Shown: positions 6,369 through 9,507 of the stretch, piece after piece
Layout of the letters: each line of letters begins with the position of its first letter
Numbering within the stretch: the stretch's first letter is position 1
DNA from: SYOC01 sp050185455
Lineage (GTDB): Bacteria > Desulfobacterota > Binatia > Bin18
Assembly (NCBI GenBank): GCA_050185455.1
Contig: JBFWZL010000237.1
Location: 1-9,507, forward strand
Direction: 5' to 3'
Length of the DNA stretch: 9,507 nucleotides
The notes under the pieces: generated by a model
Seen by the model: the letters and a program-made list of their open reading frames with translations, nothing else
What the model was told of the DNA's origin: nothing
Databases searched by the model: none
Program-made: the position numbers and the translations under genes

Positions 6369-7576
6369 TGGGTGGTGTCACTGGCGTCCTTGTAATACAC
6401 AATGATTGTTCATTGCTTGCGGACACTCTTCGTACGGCGGCGCCGTACATTGATAACCTCCTGATTGCGGACGGCGCTTACGAGTGGGTGGCACCATTTT
6501 GCCTCCGCGAAGGGGAGGATCCAACTCGCTCAACAGACGAAATGCTCGACATCGTTGAGAGCGCCCGTATTCCGTATCGGTATATCCCTGGCCTATGGAA
6601 GAGCGAGACCCATAAACGGAGTGCTTCCTTGGAGCAGGCGAAATGTGATCGGATCATGCTAATCGATAGCGATGAGCTATATGACGTTGATGATGCGGCG
6701 TTAGATTCATTCTTCCGCTCAGGAAAAGCCCTGGCAAGCCTCGACTGCCCACTTTATATGCACCCGGACGTAGTGACATACCACCGTGCAACTTCCTGTT
6801 TACCGTCTAAACAAGTCTTCATCAACAAGTTAAGACATAATGTATCCGATATAGTCGGATCACTGTGGCTCTTACTGCCCGAGGAGGAGAGGACTCGTCG
6901 CATTACTGGAAGGGATGTGCTGCGTGAGTCTGTTGGAGTTCTTCATCATCTGAGCCTTTTCCGCACAGGCGGCAATCCGTACCGACGGTCGAGATTCTAC
7001 AATCTTCTTTCCATGCGTATCGGAAAGTCCATTGGACTCGCAGGGGGCGGCCGCTTTGAGGATGACGCTGCGTTTCTCTCGTTATTGACTACATTGGATC
7101 AGGAGGCGCTCAATACGTTGTTTCATTTTCATCGTATAGCTGCTGCTTTCCCTGCCCTCAAAGAGAACCAATATTTGGGTGAAGCCCCGGCTCCGAGAGC
7201 GGTACAAGCTGAGCAAATAAGGCATGCGTATGACGGGATGCTTGCTGACCAAGCAAGTCGGACCCGGTGGGCTATGGGGCGGACGCACCGGGTGTTCGTA
7301 GAGCGGCCGATCTTCCTCGATGTCACCGAATGGTACGGCAAGTCTGCATCCGTCCGCCTTTGCTGTGGGGCAGGGCGCGGTTGGGGTGCAGCGGCAAGAC
7401 TGCATGGAGATTTCGGGCGGGAGAGAGTAGTTATCCCTTTAGCGGCTACCGAGATTTCAGGATTTGATTGCAGTTTCGGACTGCAGAGGTTCCCGCGATA
7501 TCCGCGCCGTGTCCTGCTCGAAGTTGTGTTATCTTCGACAACCCCAGTGCTTGGGATCACTCTTGAGGTTTGCTAG
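6368..7576 (+). CDS. GT2-like (GT-A fold) glycosyltransferase with C-terminal beta-rich domain
   Basis: A 402-residue protein whose ATG shares its A with the TAA of the preceding gene (TAATG), with GAGG (6356-6359) 8 bases upstream, so the two are translationally coupled. The N-terminus, VTGVLVIHNDCSLLADTL then YIDNLLIADGAYE, has the shape of a GT-A nucleotide-binding strand-helix-strand. IMLIDSDELYDV carries a DxD metal-binding motif (D100, D102). Residues to about 230 would form the catalytic domain. From about 300 to the end is a second, beta-rich part with aromatic and basic residues (RVFVERPIFLDV and RFPRYPRRVLLEVVL) of unknown role, perhaps glycan binding. There is no membrane segment, so it is cytoplasmic or membrane-peripheral. 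It probably adds a sugar to the same glycan that the sulfotransferase decorates. The subfamily is divergent from ordinary GT2 enzymes and specificity is unknown. Confidence 0.75.
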   Translation: MGGVTGVLVIHNDCSLLADTLRTAAPYIDNLLIADGAYEWVAPFCLREGEDPTRSTDEMLDIVESARIPYRYIPGLWKSETHKRSASLEQAKCDRIMLIDSDELYDVDDAALDSFFRSGKALASLDCPLYMHPDVVTYHRATSCLPSKQVFINKLRHNVSDIVGSLWLLLPEEERTRRITGRDVLRESVGVLHHLSLFRTGGNPYRRSRFYNLLSMRIGKSIGLAGGGRFEDDAAFLSLLTTLDQEALNTLFHFHRIAAAFPALKENQYLGEAPAPRAVQAEQIRHAYDGMLADQASRTRWAMGRTHRVFVERPIFLDVTEWYGKSASVRLCCGAGRGWGAAARLHGDFGRERVVIPLAATEISGFDCSFGLQRFPRYPRRVLLEVVLSSTTPVLGITLEVC

Positions 7577-7600
7577 TCGCTACCGTTTGAGTTTGAGGCC

Positions 7601-8890
7601 ATGGATATACCTGCCGCTTTGGCTTTTGTGCGTTTCGGTCTGGGAAGACGAGGCGATGAAGCGATCCCGTCCGATCCTGCTGGATGGCTCCTATCGCAAC
7701 TGCAGGAGGCGGACCCGATCCGGACTACGGGACACCCTAGCTCAGCACAGGGCCTTGCTGCGTTGCGGGATGACCGGCGGGCGAATTTGGTGTTCGGAGA
7801 AGGTGCGGTCCGCTCTATTCTTGAGGTCGGCGTTAGAACGCAACTGGCAACGGCCTTGACGACTTCGGCCGCTTTTAGAGAGCGGCTTGTTTGGTTTTGG
7901 ACCAACCATTTCACTATCTCGGTGCGCCATAGCCCCTGTCGCGCAGTGGCAGCAGCGTTTGTGGAAGAAGCCATCCGTCCGTACGTTACGAGGCCGTTTT
8001 CTGATATGTTGCTGGCCGTGTGGCGCCACCCTGCCATGCTTTTATATTTGAGCAACGCGGAGTCGGTTGGACCCCGCAGTTTGGTTGGTCGACGAACTGG
8101 GCGGGGCCTGAACGAGAACCTGGCACGCGAATGCCTCGAGTTACACACGGTCGGCCCTGCGTCGGGTTATACTCAGACGGATGTCACGTCGCTGGCAGCC
8201 GTTCTCACTGGCTGGACGGTGTCACTGCAAGACGACCCTCTGGGCTTTCGGTTTAATCCATCTATGCACGAGCCGGGTAGCAAGTTGGTGATGGGCAACG
8301 TTCTGCCGCCTGGCCAGGAAGGTGGGACTGCTGCAGTACGCTTCCTTGGCTGTCATCCATCAACTTACCGCCTACTTGCGACTAAGCTAGCTCGGCATTT
8401 CATTGAGGACGATCCAAAGCCCAGCAGTGTTGCACGAATCGAGGGCGTTCTAAATGACAGTAGGGGCAACCTGGGCGCTGCAGCGGCATGTTTAGTGGCC
8501 GACGAAAGAGCCTGGATAGCCGGTCGGAAGCTCCGTACACCTCAGGACTTCGTGTTGGCCTGTTATCGCGCCCTTTCTGTCCCGCCCGAGCAGGTTGGAG
8601 ATATGAACAGCGTACTCGGCTACCTAGGTCAACCGGTTTGGCAGGCACCGACCCCAAACGGCTGGCCGGACCGGGCGGCGGAGTGGGCTGCGCCCGAAGC
8701 AATGATGCGCCGCGTCGACTGGGCGTATGGTTTTGCTCGTCGTGTCGGGCAGCAGGACCCGGTCGGAATTGCCGTGGCCGTCCTCGGTAAGTTGCTGCGA
8801 CCTGCGACATACGACGTCATGTCCCGCGCAGGTTCACGTCGTGACGCACTCACCCTGATGTTGTGCTCGCCAGAATTCCATTGGCGCTGA
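7601..8890 (+). CDS. DUF1800 family protein
   Basis: A complete 429-residue DUF1800 (PF08811) protein of unknown biochemical function. Conserved blocks appear in order: RERLVWFWTNHFTIS (93-107), LNENLARECLELHTVG (170-185), YTQTDVTSLAAVLTGW (190-205), FRFNPSMHEPGSKLVMG (216-232), CHPSTYRLLATKLARHF (251-267), PNGWPDRAAEW (352-362) and the usual ending CSPEFHWR. No signal peptide is visible. ATG 7601 is used although GAGG (7595-7598) is only 2 bases away, a poor spacing; the protein begins like other family members, close before FGLG. It starts 24 bases after the glycosyltransferase and appears to be the last gene of the run. Family genes are usually followed by a DUF1501 gene with a Tat signal. 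None is here, and the - strand downstream holds phage-like sequence right from the stop codon. The role in a glycan cluster is unclear. Confidence 0.92.
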   Translation: MDIPAALAFVRFGLGRRGDEAIPSDPAGWLLSQLQEADPIRTTGHPSSAQGLAALRDDRRANLVFGEGAVRSILEVGVRTQLATALTTSAAFRERLVWFWTNHFTISVRHSPCRAVAAAFVEEAIRPYVTRPFSDMLLAVWRHPAMLLYLSNAESVGPRSLVGRRTGRGLNENLARECLELHTVGPASGYTQTDVTSLAAVLTGWTVSLQDDPLGFRFNPSMHEPGSKLVMGNVLPPGQEGGTAAVRFLGCHPSTYRLLATKLARHFIEDDPKPSSVARIEGVLNDSRGNLGAAAACLVADERAWIAGRKLRTPQDFVLACYRALSVPPEQVGDMNSVLGYLGQPVWQAPTPNGWPDRAAEWAAPEAMMRRVDWAYGFARRVGQQDPVGIAVAVLGKLLRPATYDVMSRAGSRRDALTLMLCSPEFHWR

Positions 8891-9142
8891 CATTCTCGTC
8901 CACTGCATAGCCCGCAGAGCTACCTTCACCGACCTGATCTTATAGCTCCAGAACCAGAGCATCCCAATCCCCTCCATATACCCACGGAACCGGCCAGGCA
9001 TACGGTCATAGTTCACGAACTCCTCTGTGATCTGACCCATGGCAGCTTCGGCCGAGAGACCCTTACGCTTTGTCAGGTGATCGTAGAGGATCGCCTTAGC
9101 GATGAAATCCCCATACTCCACCGACTTGGAGAGCCCCTGGAA
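8834..9142 (-). pseudogene. Remnant of a large podovirus-type virion protein
   Basis: On the - strand an open frame runs from just after a TAG (9143-9145) down to 8834. Its first 80 or so residues look genuinely protein-like: SVEYGDFIAKAILYDHL, then EEFVNYDRMPGRFRGYMEG and GMLWFWSYKIRSVKVALRAM. I recall similar 'FVNYD...GR.RGYLE.GLLWF' segments near the C-terminus of very large virion proteins of podoviruses (N4 virion RNA polymerase-like or internal ejection proteins). This is from memory and needs a search. Upstream, a shift of one base would add YGLEFREDL (9170-9144) in front, then a TGA and further stops. There is no start codon with a ribosome binding site. The plausible part ends almost exactly at the DUF1800 stop (8888-8890); the last 18 or so codons are antisense to DUF1800 and probably meaningless. 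Confidence 0.5.
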
Positions 9143-9145
9143 CTA

Positions 9146-9507
9146 AATCCTCCCGAAACTCCAGCCCGTATCACGTCATGTAGAAAAAAGTAGACGCTAC
9201 CTAATCAGTTATCTGAACTGTCTTTGACTCCGATGAGCTACAGTTGCCGAGCATTTGCAGAGTCGAGCGAAATCAATAAGATAAAGTGCTCGACGGAACC
9301 TGAGAGCTGCAGGAATTGATGGCGTCCGTTATCTGATTTGGATCTCCCGCACTTTCCGTGCCGCTCATCTCGGAATGACAGTAACACCGGCAAAACCCCG
9401 GGCGGGCGATCCGGGGACGGGCTGAAGTGAGTCAGATGTGCCACAGGTGTCGGGATCCTCTGCGACGGCTTCGGTTTTCCGGTTCGCTTTGGGGCAGGTT
9501 TGCGATT
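9146..9507. other. Right-end region without a recognisable gene
   Basis: About 360 bases of mixed composition beyond the phage-like remnant. The part next to it (9146-9240) has stop codons in the remnant's frames and is comparatively AT-rich. Further right, a - strand frame stays open from 9507 to its stop at 9238-9240 (90 codons) and begins basic and proline-rich (NRKPAPKRTGKPKPSQRIP). It has no motif I recognise and could be the end of a gene lying outside or chance. I found no complete insertion-sequence end, tRNA or terminator. Confidence 0.35.

Noticed and set aside
9238..9507. - strand frame open to the right edge, as a partial gene
   Set aside because: 90 codons in GC-rich DNA can be open by chance and no motif is recognised. 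It is described only as part of the right-end region.
1..9507. CRISPR array, toxin-antitoxin, retron or other defence system
   Set aside because: No regularly spaced repeats, no reverse transcriptase, nuclease or small paired toxin-antitoxin frames were seen. The content fits a polysaccharide cluster with a phage-like scar.

Overview
The window looks like part of a surface-polysaccharide (O-antigen, capsule or exopolysaccharide) gene cluster from a GC-rich alphaproteobacterium. Acetobacteraceae/Rhodospirillales or a methylobacterium/rhizobium-like relative fits best. That placement rests on protein style (the 'SGWAWDP' domain fused to glycosyltransferases, the GT2-GT4 fusion, a DUF1800 protein) and not on any marker gene. 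All well-supported genes read on the + strand. The right end holds decayed, phage-like sequence on the - strand.

Layout. (1) 1-564: the 3' end of a GT4-type glycosyltransferase, closed by a strong hairpin at its stop codon. (2) 565-1229: about 660 bases with no convincing gene but several palindromes and a possible promoter. (3) 1230-1667: a 145-residue stand-alone beta-rich protein, then at 1727-4738 a 1003-residue protein with a disordered N-terminus, an 'SGWAWDP' domain, a GT2 domain and a GT4 domain. (4) 4906-8890: a tightly packed run of a sulfotransferase (clearly AT-richer than its surroundings), a CatB/WbbJ-like hexapeptide O-acetyltransferase broken by one in-frame amber codon, a GT2-like glycosyltransferase whose start overlaps the acetyltransferase stop, and a DUF1800 protein. 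(5) 8891-9507: a fragment resembling the C-terminal part of a large podovirus virion protein, with frame damage upstream, then an unrecognised - strand frame running off the window.

How the genes may work together (inference): the glycosyltransferases would build a glycan. The sulfotransferase and, when intact, the acetyltransferase would add sulfate and acetyl groups. The amber codon suggests acetylation is lost or switched off in this strain. DUF1800 genes are normally followed by a DUF1501 gene. Here the phage-like remnant begins almost exactly at the DUF1800 stop codon, so the partner may have been lost in a rearrangement.

I see no CRISPR array, tRNA, rRNA, complete insertion sequence or recognisable defence system. 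The most useful points are the single-codon break in the acetyltransferase, the AT-rich sulfotransferase island, the DUF1800/phage junction and the stand-alone 145-residue domain gene.
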